From positions 6,572,001-6,636,000 of the forward strand of contig NZ_CP109150.1 in assembly GCF_035920365.1 (NCBI RefSeq): DNA of 64,000 nucleotides. The letters are read 5' to 3'. The stretch is from Micromonospora sp. NBC_01740. Lineage in GTDB: Bacteria > Actinomycetota > Actinomycetes > Mycobacteriales > Micromonosporaceae. Positions within the stretch are counted from its first letter, which is position 1. The number at the start of each line of letters is the position of its first letter. The position numbers and the translations under genes were made by a program. Under the pieces are notes generated by a model that ran no database searches, was not told the DNA's origin, and worked only from the letters and a program-made list of their open reading frames with translations. Positions 27,796 to 37,688 of the stretch are shown piece after piece.

Positions 27796-28707
27796 ATGAC
27801 CGTCCTCGCCGCACCTGGTGACACCTGGGGCATCTCCGGTCCCGCCTTCCTCGGGGTCTATCTCCTCGCAGCCGTCGTAATCATCGTCGGCACGGTCGTC
27901 CACCGGCTCTCGGTCCTCGCCGGGCCGCAGGTGGGCGACGTGGGTCAGCTCGGCCCGCAGCAGGTCGCCTACCTCAACGGCGGGCAGCAACTGGCGATCT
28001 GGGCCTCGCTCGGCGGGCTGCGCAGCAGCGGGGCCATCGGCGTACGCCCGGACCGGCGGCTCACCACCGGCGGTGCGCTGCCGGCCGGGATCACGCCACT
28101 GGACCAGGCCATCCACTTCGCGGCCGGCCGGAACGCCACCACCCGGGAACTGGCCCGCGACGAGTGGGTGGTCCGGGCGCTCGACCAGCTCCGGACGAGT
28201 CTGGAGCAGCGCGGACTCGCGCTCCCGCCGGCCCGCCGGGCCGCGCTGCGCCGGGGCGCGTTCCTGCTCACCGCCCTGCTGCTGGTCGGCGTGTTGCGCA
28301 TCTTCGCCGGCCTGGGCAACGACCGTCCCGTGGGCTGGCTCGTGCTGAGCCAGCTCCCGCTGATCGTCGTGGCCGTCCTCCTGTACCGGGTGCCGTGGCG
28401 CACCCGCGCCGCCACCCAGGCCCTGCGCGGCCTGCGGCGTCAGCACACCTACCTCGCGCCCGCCTCGGCCCCCGCCTACGCCACCTACGGCGCGGCGGGC
28501 GCCGCGATGGGGGTCGCGCTGTTCGGCACCGCGTCGCTCTACGCCATGGACCCCGGCTTCGCCAGCCAGGCCGAGATCCAGCGCCAGGCGATCAGCGGCT
28601 CCGGCGCCTCCTCGACCGGCGGCGGATGCGGCGGCGGCAGCTCGTGCAGCGGGGGCAGCTCGTGCGGCGGCGGCGGGGGTTGCGGCGGAGGCGGGTGCGG
28701 CGGATGA
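27796..28707 (+). CDS. TIGR04222-type membrane protein with Gly/Cys-rich C-terminal tail
   Basis: 303 residues; AGGAG 6 nt before the ATG. Membrane segments at about 13-35, 155-173, 181-197 and 234-252, with a cytoplasmic-type loop (36-150) containing ALPAGITPLDQAIHFAAG. Residues 275-303 are almost only Gly, Ser and Cys, with cysteines at 278, 284, 290, 296 and 301 and a final Gly-Gly. The stop overlaps the start of the DUF692/MNIO gene (ATGA). This fits a family annotated as TIGR04222 in actinobacteria. MNIO enzymes modify cysteines in peptides, so the tail is a plausible substrate. That link is inference from adjacency and composition. Confidence 0.85.
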   Translation: MTVLAAPGDTWGISGPAFLGVYLLAAVVIIVGTVVHRLSVLAGPQVGDVGQLGPQQVAYLNGGQQLAIWASLGGLRSSGAIGVRPDRRLTTGGALPAGITPLDQAIHFAAGRNATTRELARDEWVVRALDQLRTSLEQRGLALPPARRAALRRGAFLLTALLLVGVLRIFAGLGNDRPVGWLVLSQLPLIVVAVLLYRVPWRTRAATQALRGLRRQHTYLAPASAPAYATYGAAGAAMGVALFGTASLYAMDPGFASQAEIQRQAISGSGASSTGGGCGGGSSCSGGSSCGGGGGCGGGGCGG

Positions 28708-29522
28708 CCGGCCCCGCCGGCGTCGGCATCGGCTGGCGGCCGGAGATCGCCGGGTTCGTCGCCGACCTGCCCGGGCTGCGCTTCGTGGAGGTGGTCGCGG
28801 AGAGCGTCGCCGCGACCGGGCCACCGCCCGCCGGGCTGGCCGCGCTGCGCGAGCGCGGCGTGACGGTCGTACCGCACGGCGTGCGCCTCTCCCTCGGCGG
28901 CGCGGAACCGGTCGACCCGGCGCGCGTCGCCCACCTGGGCGCGGTGGCGGAGCTGGTCGGGGCGCCGCTGGTCAGCGAGCACATCGCCTTCGTCCGGGCC
29001 GGCGGCGTCGAGGCCGGTCACCTGCTGCCGCTGCCCCGCAGCCGGGAGGCGGTCGACGCGGTCTGCGCCAACGTCGCCCGCGCGCAGGCCGCGCTGCCGG
29101 TGCCGCTCGCGCTGGAACCGATCGCGGCCCTGTTCGACTGGCCCGACGACGAGCTGGACGAGGCCGACTTCCTCACCGAGATCCTGGACCGCACCGGCGC
29201 GTTCCTGCTGCTGGACGTCGCCAACGTGTACGCCAACGCCCGCAACCGGGGCACCGACCCGCTGGCGCTGCTCGACCGGCTGCCGCTGGAGCGGGTCTCC
29301 TACGTGCACGTGGCGGGCGGCGCCGAGCACGGCGGCTACTACCACGACACGCACACCGATCCGGTGCCCCCGGCGGTGCTCGACCTGATCCGCGAGCTGT
29401 GCGCCCGCCGCCGGCCGCCGGCGTTCCTGCTGGAACGCGACGGGCACTACCCGCCCGCCCCGGTGCTCCGCGCCGAGTTGGACGCCCTCGCCGCCGTGTC
29501 CGGCTTCCCGGTGGTGACGTGA
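28704..29522 (+). CDS. DUF692 family multinuclear non-heme iron enzyme (MNIO)
   Basis: 272 residues. TIM-barrel family that includes MbnB and TglH, which use two or three iron ions to rearrange or excise parts of peptidyl cysteines. Candidate metal ligands in family order: His58 (VVPHGVRL), Glu92-His93 (VSEHIAF), Glu138 (ALEPIA), Asp171 and Asn174 (LLLDVANVYAN), His202 (YVHVAGG), Asp215 and His217 (YYHDTHTD), Glu244 (LLERDGHYP). All are present, so the enzyme should be active. It overlaps both neighbours by 4 nt, making a three-gene translation unit. The Cys-tailed membrane protein upstream is the best candidate substrate. Confidence 0.9.
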   Translation: MTGPAGVGIGWRPEIAGFVADLPGLRFVEVVAESVAATGPPPAGLAALRERGVTVVPHGVRLSLGGAEPVDPARVAHLGAVAELVGAPLVSEHIAFVRAGGVEAGHLLPLPRSREAVDAVCANVARAQAALPVPLALEPIAALFDWPDDELDEADFLTEILDRTGAFLLLDVANVYANARNRGTDPLALLDRLPLERVSYVHVAGGAEHGGYYHDTHTDPVPPAVLDLIRELCARRRPPAFLLERDGHYPPAPVLRAELDALAAVSGFPVVT

Positions 29523-29965
29523 GCGGCGACCTGGCCGAGCGGCAGGCGGCGCTGGTGGCGGCGCTGGTCGCCGGCGGCCCGGTGCCGGCGGGCTTCGACC
29601 CGGCGGCGCTCGCCGCCGCCGGGACCGCGCTGCTCCGCAAGCGCGCCGGGGAGGTGGCCCGGCACTGGCCGCTGCTCGCCGCCGGTCTCGGTCCCCGGTG
29701 GCCGGAGACCTTCGCCCGCTGGGCGGCCGGGCGGCCGACCGGAGGCTCGCTGCGCGACGGCTGGGACCTGGCCCGCGACCTGCGCGACCGGGGCGCGCTG
29801 CCGCCGCTCGGCGCGGAGGAGTTGGCCGCGCGCGAGGCCGCCCACCGCTACGACGGGCACACCCCGCCGCGCCCGCGTCGGCTGCCGGCGTGGGGGCGCG
29901 CCGGCGGGGCCGTCGCGGTCCAGCTCGCCGGTCGGGTACGCCTGCTGCGTCCCGCCCGCAGCTGA
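29519..29965 (+). CDS. Small MNIO-partner protein (SCO6045-like)
   Basis: 148 residues from a GTG that overlaps the MNIO stop (GTGA). All-alpha: SGDLAERQAALVAALVAGG, a PAGFDPAALAAAGTALLRKRAGE helix pair (shown as family pattern: Phe-Asp-x3-Leu then Leu-x2-Lys-Arg), and a basic Arg/Pro-rich C-terminus with an amphipathic end. Other MNIO enzymes work with a small partner that binds the precursor, so this gene may supply that role. I recognise the arrangement from streptomycetes (SCO6045-type proteins) but no biochemical function is known to me. Confidence 0.75.
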   Translation: MSGDLAERQAALVAALVAGGPVPAGFDPAALAAAGTALLRKRAGEVARHWPLLAAGLGPRWPETFARWAAGRPTGGSLRDGWDLARDLRDRGALPPLGAEELAAREAAHRYDGHTPPRPRRLPAWGRAGGAVAVQLAGRVRLLRPARS

Positions 29966-30062
29966 ACCGCCCGCCACCGGACCGCCCGCCGCTGAGCGCC
30001 CATCGCGCACCGGCCCGAGGGCCCCGCTGGCGGATCCGGCCGGGTGCGGCAGGATCGACGGC

Positions 30063-30830
30063 ATGGATCTCGGACTGACCGATCGGGTGTACGTACTCAC
30101 CGGCGCCTCCCGAGGGCTGGGCTTCGCCACCGCGCAGTGTCTCGTCGCCGACGGCGCCCGGGTGGTGCTCTCCGCCCGCGACGCCGACGCGGTGGCCGCC
30201 GCCGCGCAGCGCCTCGGCGGGCCGGAGCGGGCGGTCGGGCTGACCGCCGACCTGGCCGACGCGCAGACGCCGGAGCGCCTCGTGGCGGTGGCCCGGGAGC
30301 ACTTCGGACGGCTCGACGGGGCACTGGTCTCGGTCGGCGGGCCGCCGCCGGGCAGCGCCGCCTCGGTCACCGACGAGCAGTGGCGCCGCTCCTTCGAGAC
30401 GGTCTTCCTCGGCACCGTCCGGATGGTTCGCACCGTCGCCGAGCACCTGGCCGGGGGCGGGGGCGGGGCGGTCGGGCTGGTCCTGTCGACCTCGGCGCGC
30501 GGGCCGGTGCCCGGCCTGGGCATCTCCAACGGCCTGCGGCCCGGCCTGGTGGGCATGGCCAAGGACGTCGCCGACGAGTACGGGCCCCGGGGCGTGCGGG
30601 TGGTCGGCCTGCTGCCCGGGCGGATCATGACCGACCGCAACGTGGAACTCTTCGCCGCCACCGGCGACCCCGACCGGGCCCGCGCGGAGGCCGAGGCCGC
30701 CATTCCGCTGCGCCGCATCGGCGCGCCGGACGAGTTCGGCCGGGTGGCCGCGTTCGTGCTCTCCCCCGCCGCGAGCTACCTGACCGGGGTCACCGTGCCG
30801 GTCGACGGCGGCGTGCTGCGGAGCCTGTGA
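30063..30830 (+). CDS. Atypical short-chain dehydrogenase/reductase
   Basis: 255 residues. Rossmann-fold SDR with the NAD(P) loop TGASRGLG (about 14-21) and the C-terminal DGGVLRSL. The catalytic region is unusual: after the Ser (LSTSARG), the expected Tyr-x3-Lys is replaced by a GISNGLRPGLVGMAK segment. Without Tyr and Lys the usual proton relay is missing, so it may bind nucleotide without oxidoreduction or use other residues. The start lies 7 nt after CAGGAT (leaderless). Its stop overlaps the mug start (TGATG), so the two are co-translated. Confidence 0.85.
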   Translation: MDLGLTDRVYVLTGASRGLGFATAQCLVADGARVVLSARDADAVAAAAQRLGGPERAVGLTADLADAQTPERLVAVAREHFGRLDGALVSVGGPPPGSAASVTDEQWRRSFETVFLGTVRMVRTVAEHLAGGGGGAVGLVLSTSARGPVPGLGISNGLRPGLVGMAKDVADEYGPRGVRVVGLLPGRIMTDRNVELFAATGDPDRARAEAEAAIPLRRIGAPDEFGRVAAFVLSPAASYLTGVTVPVDGGVLRSL

Positions 30831-31510
30831 TGGCCGCGCCCGCCGACGGATCGTCCGCCGGTCCGCCCGCCGACGGATCGCCCGCCGGTCCCCCCGCCGA
30901 CGGATCGCCCGCCGGATCGCCGCTCCGGCGACGGACGCGGGTGGCGCGGGAGGCCGGGCGGTATCCGCGGCCGACGCGGGAGGAACTCGCCGCGGCGGCG
31001 GAGCGCACCATCCCCGATGTCATCGCCCCCGGCTTGGACGTGCTCTTCGTGGGCATCAATCCGGGCCTGTGGTCGGCCGCGACCGGGTGGCACTTCGCCC
31101 GGCCGGGCAACCGGTTCTGGCCCGCGCTGCACCGGGGCGGGTTCACGCCCCGGCTGCTGCATCCCAGCGAGCAGGACGAGCTGCCGGGGTACGGGCTGGG
31201 CATCAGCAACATGGTCGCCCGGGCCAGCGCCCGGGCCGACGAGCTGACCCCGGCCGAGCTGGTCGAGGGCGCGGAGATCCTCACCGGCAAGGTCGAGCGG
31301 CACCGCCCCCGGTGGGTGGCCGTGGTCGGGGTGACCGCGTACCGGATCGGATTCGCCCGGCCGAAGGCCGCCTTCGGGCCGCAGCCGCAGCGGCTGGCCG
31401 GCGCCCGCCTCTGGGTGCTGCCCAACCCCAGCGGCCTGAACGCGCACTTCACCCCCGAAACGCTCGGCGCCGCGTTCGGGGAGTTGCGGGCGGCAGTCGC
31501 GACCGGCTGA
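30830..31510 (+). CDS. mug: G/U mismatch-specific DNA glycosylase
   Basis: 226 residues. Removes uracil or ethenocytosine from mismatches in DNA. Signature motifs are GINPGLWSAATGWHF, with the catalytic Asn in GINPG, and WVLPNPSGLNAHF near the end. The N-terminal 30 residues are three 9-residue repeats (PADGSPAGP type) encoded by a 27-bp tandem repeat and are absent from typical Mug proteins. The start overlaps the SDR stop by 1 nt, so the two form an operon. Confidence 0.92.
   Translation: MAAPADGSSAGPPADGSPAGPPADGSPAGSPLRRRTRVAREAGRYPRPTREELAAAAERTIPDVIAPGLDVLFVGINPGLWSAATGWHFARPGNRFWPALHRGGFTPRLLHPSEQDELPGYGLGISNMVARASARADELTPAELVEGAEILTGKVERHRPRWVAVVGVTAYRIGFARPKAAFGPQPQRLAGARLWVLPNPSGLNAHFTPETLGAAFGELRAAVATG
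30839..30919 (+). repeat. 3 x 27-bp in-frame tandem repeat in mug
   Basis: Units 30839-30865, 30866-30892 and 30893-30919 encode PADGSSAGP, PADGSPAGP and PADGSPAGS. They form a disordered N-terminal extension before the Mug domain. Confidence 0.9.
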
Positions 31511-31535
31511 GACGGCAGCTGGCCGCAGCCGGCAA

Positions 31536-31612
31536 GTTGGCGCAGCCGGCGGCAGCGTCAGTTGGCTGCGGCCGGCGGCAGCGTCAGTTGGCCGCCGCCG
31601 GCGGCAGCGCCT
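31536..31612. repeat. 25/26-bp tandem repeat spanning the ABC exporter stop codon
   Basis: Three units (31536-31560, 31561-31586, 31587-31612), each beginning GTTGG and containing GCCGGCGGCAGCG, with a partial fourth before them. The last unit encodes the final LPPAAAN of the minus-strand ABC exporter, and the stop lies at the junction (31584-31586). The downstream units are untranslated copies of the gene end. Confidence 0.85.
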
Positions 31613-33575
31613 CGTCGGCGAGGTAGGGCCGCAGCGGCGGCACGGCCACCGGCTCGGGCCCGGTCGCGTCGACGTACGGGGTGGGCGAGTCGGCGACCGC
31701 GAACTGGGTGCGGTAGAGCTCGGCGTAGAGCCCGCCCACGGCCACCAGCTCCTCGTGCCGCCCCCGCTCGACGATCCGCCCGTCGTCCAGCACCAGGATC
31801 TGGTCGGCGTCGCGGACGGTCGAGAGCCGGTGCGCGATCACCAGCGCGGTACGCCCGGTCAGCGCCACCGACAGCGCCCGCTGCACGGCGGCCTCGCTCT
31901 CCGAGTCGAGGTGCGCCGTGGCCTCGTCGAGGATCACGATCGACGGGGCCTTGAGCAGCAGCCGGGCGATGGCGATGCGCTGCTTCTCGCCGCCGGAGAA
32001 GCGGTAGCCGCGCTCGCCGACGAGGGTCTCCAGCCCTTCCGGCAGCGACCGGACCAGGTCGGCGACCTGCGCCCCGGCCAGGGCCGCCCAGATCTCGTCG
32101 TCGGTGGCGTCCGGCTTGGCGTAGCGCAGGTTCTCGGCGATGGTCTCGTGGAACAGGTGCGAATCCTGGGTGACCACGCCGATCTCGTCGCGCAGCGAGG
32201 CGAGGGTGGCGTCGCGGACGTCGACCCCGCCGACCAGCACCTGCCCGTCGGTGACGTCGTAGATGCGGGAGATCAGCATGGACAGCGTCGACTTGCCGGC
32301 GCCGGAGGGGCCGACCAGCGCCACCATCTGCCCCGGCTCGACCGCGAACGAGACGCCCTTGAGCACGGGCTCGTTGATCGTACGGTCGAGGGCGGCGACC
32401 TCCTCCAGGCTGGCGAGCGAGATCTCGGCGGCGCTGGGATAGCGGAACCGGACGTCGCGGAACTCGACCCGGCCGCTGGCCCGGGGCACCGGCCCCGCGT
32501 CGGGCCGCTCCTCGATCGTCGGCTTCAGGTCGAGCACCTCGAAGACCCGGTCGAAGGAGACCAGCGCGCTCATCACGTCGACCCGGACGTTGGACAGCGC
32601 GGTCAGCGGGCCGTAGAGGCGGGTGAGCAGCAGGGCGAGGGTCACCACGGTGCCGGCGCTGACGTTGCCGGTGACCGCCAGCCAGCCGCCGAGCCCGTAG
32701 GTGAGCGCCTGGGCCAGCGAGGCGACCAGCAGCATCGCCACGAAGAAGGTCCGCGAGTACATCGCGGACTGGATGCCGATGTCGCGGACCCGCTCGGCCC
32801 GCCCGGCGAACCGTCGCGCCTCCTCCTCGGGCTGGCCGAAGAGCTTGACGAGCAACGCGCCCGAGACGCCGAACCGCTCGGTCATCGTCGCGTTCATCTT
32901 CGCGTCGAGGTTGTAGGACTCGCGGGTGATCTCGGCGAGCCGCTTGCCGACCCGGCGGGCCGGGATGATGAAGACCGGCAGCAGCACCAGGGAGAGCGCG
33001 GTGATCTGCCAGGAGAGGGTGAACATCACCGCGGCGGTGAGCACGAGCTGGATGACGTTGCTGACCACGCCGGACAGCGTCGAGGTGAACGCCCGCTGCG
33101 CGCCGAGCACGTCGTTGTTGAGCCGGCTGACCAGCGCACCGGTCTGGGTGCGGGTGAAGAACTGCAGCGGCATCCGCTGGACGTGGTCGTAGACCCGGGT
33201 GCGCAGGTCGAGGATGATGCCCTCGCCGATGCGGGCCGAGTACCACCGCTGGGCGAGGGAGAGCAGCGCGTCGAACACCGCGAGCCCGGCGATGACGAGG
33301 GCCAGCCGGACCACCGCGTTGCCGGCGTCGGCGCCGCCCCGGGTGATCGTGTCGATGACGTCGCCGGCGAGCACCGGGGTGGCGACACCGATGACGGCGG
33401 CCAGCACCACCGTGACCAGGAAGACGACGATGTCGCGGCGGTAGGGCCCGGCGAAGGCCACGATCCTGCGGGCCACCCCGCGCTTGAGTCGGTGGGTGGA
33501 GATCTCGTCGCGGTTGCGCATCGACCGGAGCATGCTCCAACCGGTCATGCCGCCGCCCGACATCGAGTGGGACAC
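31584..33575 (-). CDS. ABC exporter, fused permease-ATPase half-transporter
   Basis: About 663 residues. Type IV (ABCB-like) exporter subunit: six membrane helices (about 45-345) then an ATPase with Walker A GPSGAGKST, Q-loop GVVTQDSHLF, signature FSGGEKQR, Walker B SIVILDEATAHLD and H-loop IAHRLSTVRDAD. One half-transporter, so a homodimer is expected. The GTG at 33575 is preferred because GGAGG lies 5 nt upstream; a GTG at 33581 is in frame but overlaps the ribosome site. A 20-residue insert (YPSAAEISLASLEEVAALD) interrupts the start of the ATPase. Substrate unknown. Confidence 0.9.
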   Translation of the reverse strand: MSHSMSGGGMTGWSMLRSMRNRDEISTHRLKRGVARRIVAFAGPYRRDIVVFLVTVVLAAVIGVATPVLAGDVIDTITRGGADAGNAVVRLALVIAGLAVFDALLSLAQRWYSARIGEGIILDLRTRVYDHVQRMPLQFFTRTQTGALVSRLNNDVLGAQRAFTSTLSGVVSNVIQLVLTAAVMFTLSWQITALSLVLLPVFIIPARRVGKRLAEITRESYNLDAKMNATMTERFGVSGALLVKLFGQPEEEARRFAGRAERVRDIGIQSAMYSRTFFVAMLLVASLAQALTYGLGGWLAVTGNVSAGTVVTLALLLTRLYGPLTALSNVRVDVMSALVSFDRVFEVLDLKPTIEERPDAGPVPRASGRVEFRDVRFRYPSAAEISLASLEEVAALDRTINEPVLKGVSFAVEPGQMVALVGPSGAGKSTLSMLISRIYDVTDGQVLVGGVDVRDATLASLRDEIGVVTQDSHLFHETIAENLRYAKPDATDDEIWAALAGAQVADLVRSLPEGLETLVGERGYRFSGGEKQRIAIARLLLKAPSIVILDEATAHLDSESEAAVQRALSVALTGRTALVIAHRLSTVRDADQILVLDDGRIVERGRHEELVAVGGLYAELYRTQFAVADSPTPYVDATGPEPVAVPPLRPYLADEALPPAAAN

Positions 33576-33679
33576 GTTCACCTCCGGGTCGTCGGGCTGA
33601 CCGCACCGTCAGGTCAATTCTCCCGACGACTCTGACAACCTCGGCCGTAACCCTGATCTTCCCGAACGGTCCTTACGAC

Positions 33680-34447
33680 TTACTCTCCGCGCCCGGCGAG
33701 ATCACGCAGCCGGCGGGTCTGCGCCTCCCGCTCGGCCCGCTGCTGGTCGGCGGCGGACCGACCGGTCGCGCCGGCCAGCAGAGCCTTGATCTCCACCACC
33801 GCGTTGCGGTCGTTGGCCAGCAGCCCGGCGGTCAGGTCACGCACCGCGGCGTCCAGCTCGGCGTTCGGCACCACCAGGGTGGCCAGGCCGATCCGGTCCG
33901 CCTCGGCGGCGTCCATCCGCCGGCCGGTCGCGCAGATCTCCAGGGCACGGCTGTAGCCGACCAGGTCGACCAGGCGGCCGGTGCCGGCGAGATCGGGGAC
34001 CAGGCCGAGCGTCACCTCGGCCATGGAGAGCTTCGCGTCCTCGGCGAGCACGCGCAGGTCGCAGGCGAGCGCCAACTGGAAGCCGGCGCCGATCGCGTGC
34101 CCCTGCACGGCGGCGACGGAGACGACGTCGGGACGGTGCAGCCAGGTGAAGCCGCCCTGGTATTCCGCGATCCGGTCGGCGCACTCCTGCTCGGGCAGGG
34201 TGGCCAGCTCGGCGAACGACCCCGGACCGGAGGCACCGGCCACCGACAGGTCGAGGCCGGCGGAGAACGCCCGCCCCTCGCCGCGTACGACCACGACGCG
34301 GACGTCGCCGGGGAGGTCCCGCGAGAAGTCGCTCATCGCGCGCCACATCGCCGGGGTCTGCGCGTTGAGCACGTCGGGCCGGCACAACGTGACCGTCGCG
34401 ACCGGCCCGTCGCATTCCAGCCGGACCCCGGTCGTCTCGGCGGTCAC
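33680..34447 (-). CDS. Enoyl-CoA hydratase/isomerase family protein
   Basis: 255 residues from GTG at 34447. Crotonase fold: oxyanion-hole segments GRAFSAGLDLSVAG and GHAIGAGFQLALACDLRV, then the catalytic-Glu region MAEVTLGLVPDLAGTGRL. It probably hydrates or isomerises an acyl-CoA. No fatty-acid genes are adjacent, so the pathway is unknown. The 46-bp spacer to the HTH gene suggests possible co-transcription. Confidence 0.9.
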   Translation of the reverse strand: MTAETTGVRLECDGPVATVTLCRPDVLNAQTPAMWRAMSDFSRDLPGDVRVVVVRGEGRAFSAGLDLSVAGASGPGSFAELATLPEQECADRIAEYQGGFTWLHRPDVVSVAAVQGHAIGAGFQLALACDLRVLAEDAKLSMAEVTLGLVPDLAGTGRLVDLVGYSRALEICATGRRMDAAEADRIGLATLVVPNAELDAAVRDLTAGLLANDRNAVVEIKALLAGATGRSAADQQRAEREAQTRRLRDLAGRGE

Positions 34448-34493
34448 CGAGCGATCCGGGGAGCGGCGCTGATGGACGACGCTGGTGGGCGGG

Positions 34494-34721
34494 TCACGCC
34501 TTCTTGCGGCGTCGGGCGCCGCCACGCTGCCGCAGCTGGACCCCGGACTCGGTGAGCACCCGGTGGATGAACCCGTAGGAACGGCCGGTCGAGGCCGCGA
34601 GCGCGCGGATGCTCTCACCCGAGGTGTACCGCTTTACCAGGTCCTTGGCGAGCGTCTGACGCTCGGCTCCGACGATCCGGCGACCCTTCTCAGTGCTGGT
34701 GGCTGTGCCAGTGGCTGCCAT
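34494..34721 (-). CDS. Small helix-turn-helix protein conserved in actinobacteria
   Basis: 75 residues; ATG at 34721 with GAGGA upstream. Central HTH: LVKRYTSGESIRALAASTGR then SYGFIHRVLTESGV, flanked by a basic C-terminus (RGGARRRKKA). This matches a very common, highly conserved actinobacterial protein of 65-75 residues with predicted DNA binding. Its regulon is not known to me. A TCTAAT hexamer about 65 nt upstream may be part of the promoter. Confidence 0.9.
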   Translation of the reverse strand: MAATGTATSTEKGRRIVGAERQTLAKDLVKRYTSGESIRALAASTGRSYGFIHRVLTESGVQLRQRGGARRRKKA

Positions 34722-34931
34722 GCTGTGTCCTCACGTCCCAGACTGTGCGGTTCGGATACGGTCCCACCTATTAGACCGCCTCGAACGATCATGCGCCAGA
34801 TATCAACTCTTCGCCAACCGACACGCTATGCAATGTCAGCTTCCCGATAGCGTGATGCTCCCGACGCGGCCCGGGGCCCGCCCGCCCCCCGGCGCCGGGC
34901 GTGATGGGTCATCGCGCCGTACCCTGCTGGC

Positions 34932-35531
34932 GTGATCGACCTGTTGGGCGCCGCGGCCGGCGCCGCCGTGGTGTTCGCCGCCACCAACATCGACGACATC
35001 ATCGTCCTGACCCTGTTCTTCGTCGCCGCCCGCACCACCGGTCGGCCCCGCACCTGGCAGATCGTCGCCGGGCAGTACCTGGGCATCGGCGCGCTCGCGC
35101 TGGCCAGCACGGTGGTCGCGGCCGGGCTGCTGGTGGTGCCCGAGCCGTGGACCGGGCTGCTCGGCCTGCTGCCGGTCGCCCTCGGCGTCCGCGCGCTGCT
35201 GCGTGACGACGCCGACGACGCCCCTGCGGTGGTCGGCTCGACGCTCGGCGTGGCCGGGGTGACGATCGCCAACGGCGCCGACAACATCGCCGTCTACGTG
35301 CCGGTGTTCCGGGCGCTCGGCCCGGCCGACGGCGCGGTCTTCCTGCTGGTCTTCGTGGTACTCATCGCGCTGTGGTGCGCCGCCGGGGCGTGGCTGGGCG
35401 GGCACCCCCGGGTGACACGGCTCGTCGGACGCGTCGGCCACTGGCTCGTCCCGGCGGTCTTCATCGCCATCGGCGTGGTCATCCTGGCCACCTCGGGCGT
35501 CCTGCCCCACCTCCTCGGCCTCCTGCACTGA
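34932..35531 (+). CDS. CadD-like cadmium/cation resistance transporter
   Basis: 199 residues with about six membrane helices. CadD-type signature near the start: FAATNIDDIIVLTLFF, and a second copy-like segment TIANGADNIAVYVPVF in the middle, each giving paired Asp residues in the membrane. The family exports or sequesters divalent cations; specificity is not certain. TACCCT ends 6 nt before the GTG, so it is leaderless. Confidence 0.85.
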   Translation: MIDLLGAAAGAAVVFAATNIDDIIVLTLFFVAARTTGRPRTWQIVAGQYLGIGALALASTVVAAGLLVVPEPWTGLLGLLPVALGVRALLRDDADDAPAVVGSTLGVAGVTIANGADNIAVYVPVFRALGPADGAVFLLVFVVLIALWCAAGAWLGGHPRVTRLVGRVGHWLVPAVFIAIGVVILATSGVLPHLLGLLH

Positions 35532-35838
35532 CCGCACGCCCCACCCGCACCACCGCAACCCGCGCACCCACCCCACCGTGCCACCCACGCAGGTCGCCCC
35601 GCCTGGCCACCCGCCTGGCCGCCCCACCTGGTCGTCCGCCTGGCCGCCCCGCTTGGTCGATCATGAAGTTGTTGTCACGACACGCCGGGGCGGAGGGCAA
35701 CAACCTCATGATCAACGGACTGGGGCGGGACGGGAGCGGAGCGGACCGGGGGCGGGACGGGACCGGGGGCGGGAGGGACCGGGGCAGGGCGGGGCAGGGC
35801 GGGACCGGGGCAGGGCAGGGCAGGGCAGGGCAGGGCGG
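35532..35838. other. Convergent intergenic region with palindrome and G-rich run
   Basis: No gene. After the cadD-like gene come CGCCTGGCC repeats (35590-35650), a GATC-bounded inverted repeat (35656-35716), then a nearly pure G/A/C run on the plus strand to the end of the ABC-F gene. From 35761 it contains more than ten G-tracts of three or more, ending in five perfect CAGGG pentamers (35811-35835). The G-tracts could form quadruplexes. Confidence 0.75.
35656..35716. repeat. GATC-bounded 21-bp inverted repeat
   Basis: Left arm GTCGATCATGAAGTTGTTGTC (shown as GATCATGAAGTTGTTGTC, 35659-35676) pairs with 35697-35716 at 18 of 21 positions around a 20-nt loop. It begins and ends with GATC, like the palindromes at 6988 and 14396, but the arm sequence differs. 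It lies between convergent genes, so a terminator role is possible. Confidence 0.82.
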
Positions 35839-37443
<1,605 letters not shown>

Positions 37444-37688
37444 GTCGGAGGACTCGCTCTCGGGGTCTGGAAGGGCTGACTCAGGGCACGCGAAAGCGCC
37501 GGCGAGCACGAGGCCCGTCGGCGCGGGGCGGTTCAGCCTTCGCAGAGCAGCACGGGCCCAAGTGTACCGGGCCCCGCCGGATCGCCCCGCCGGATTACCG
37601 ATCAAGATCATCGGGTACCGAATCGCCGTCCGGACCCGGTCCGGTACCGCAACCACCAAAACGGATCAAATCGGTGATCGGGGTAGAC

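Noticed and set aside
27796..28707. Gly/Cys tail as a frameshift artefact
   Set aside because: The frame runs from a good ribosome site through membrane helices into the tail, and the stop overlaps the next gene exactly, so the tail is real.
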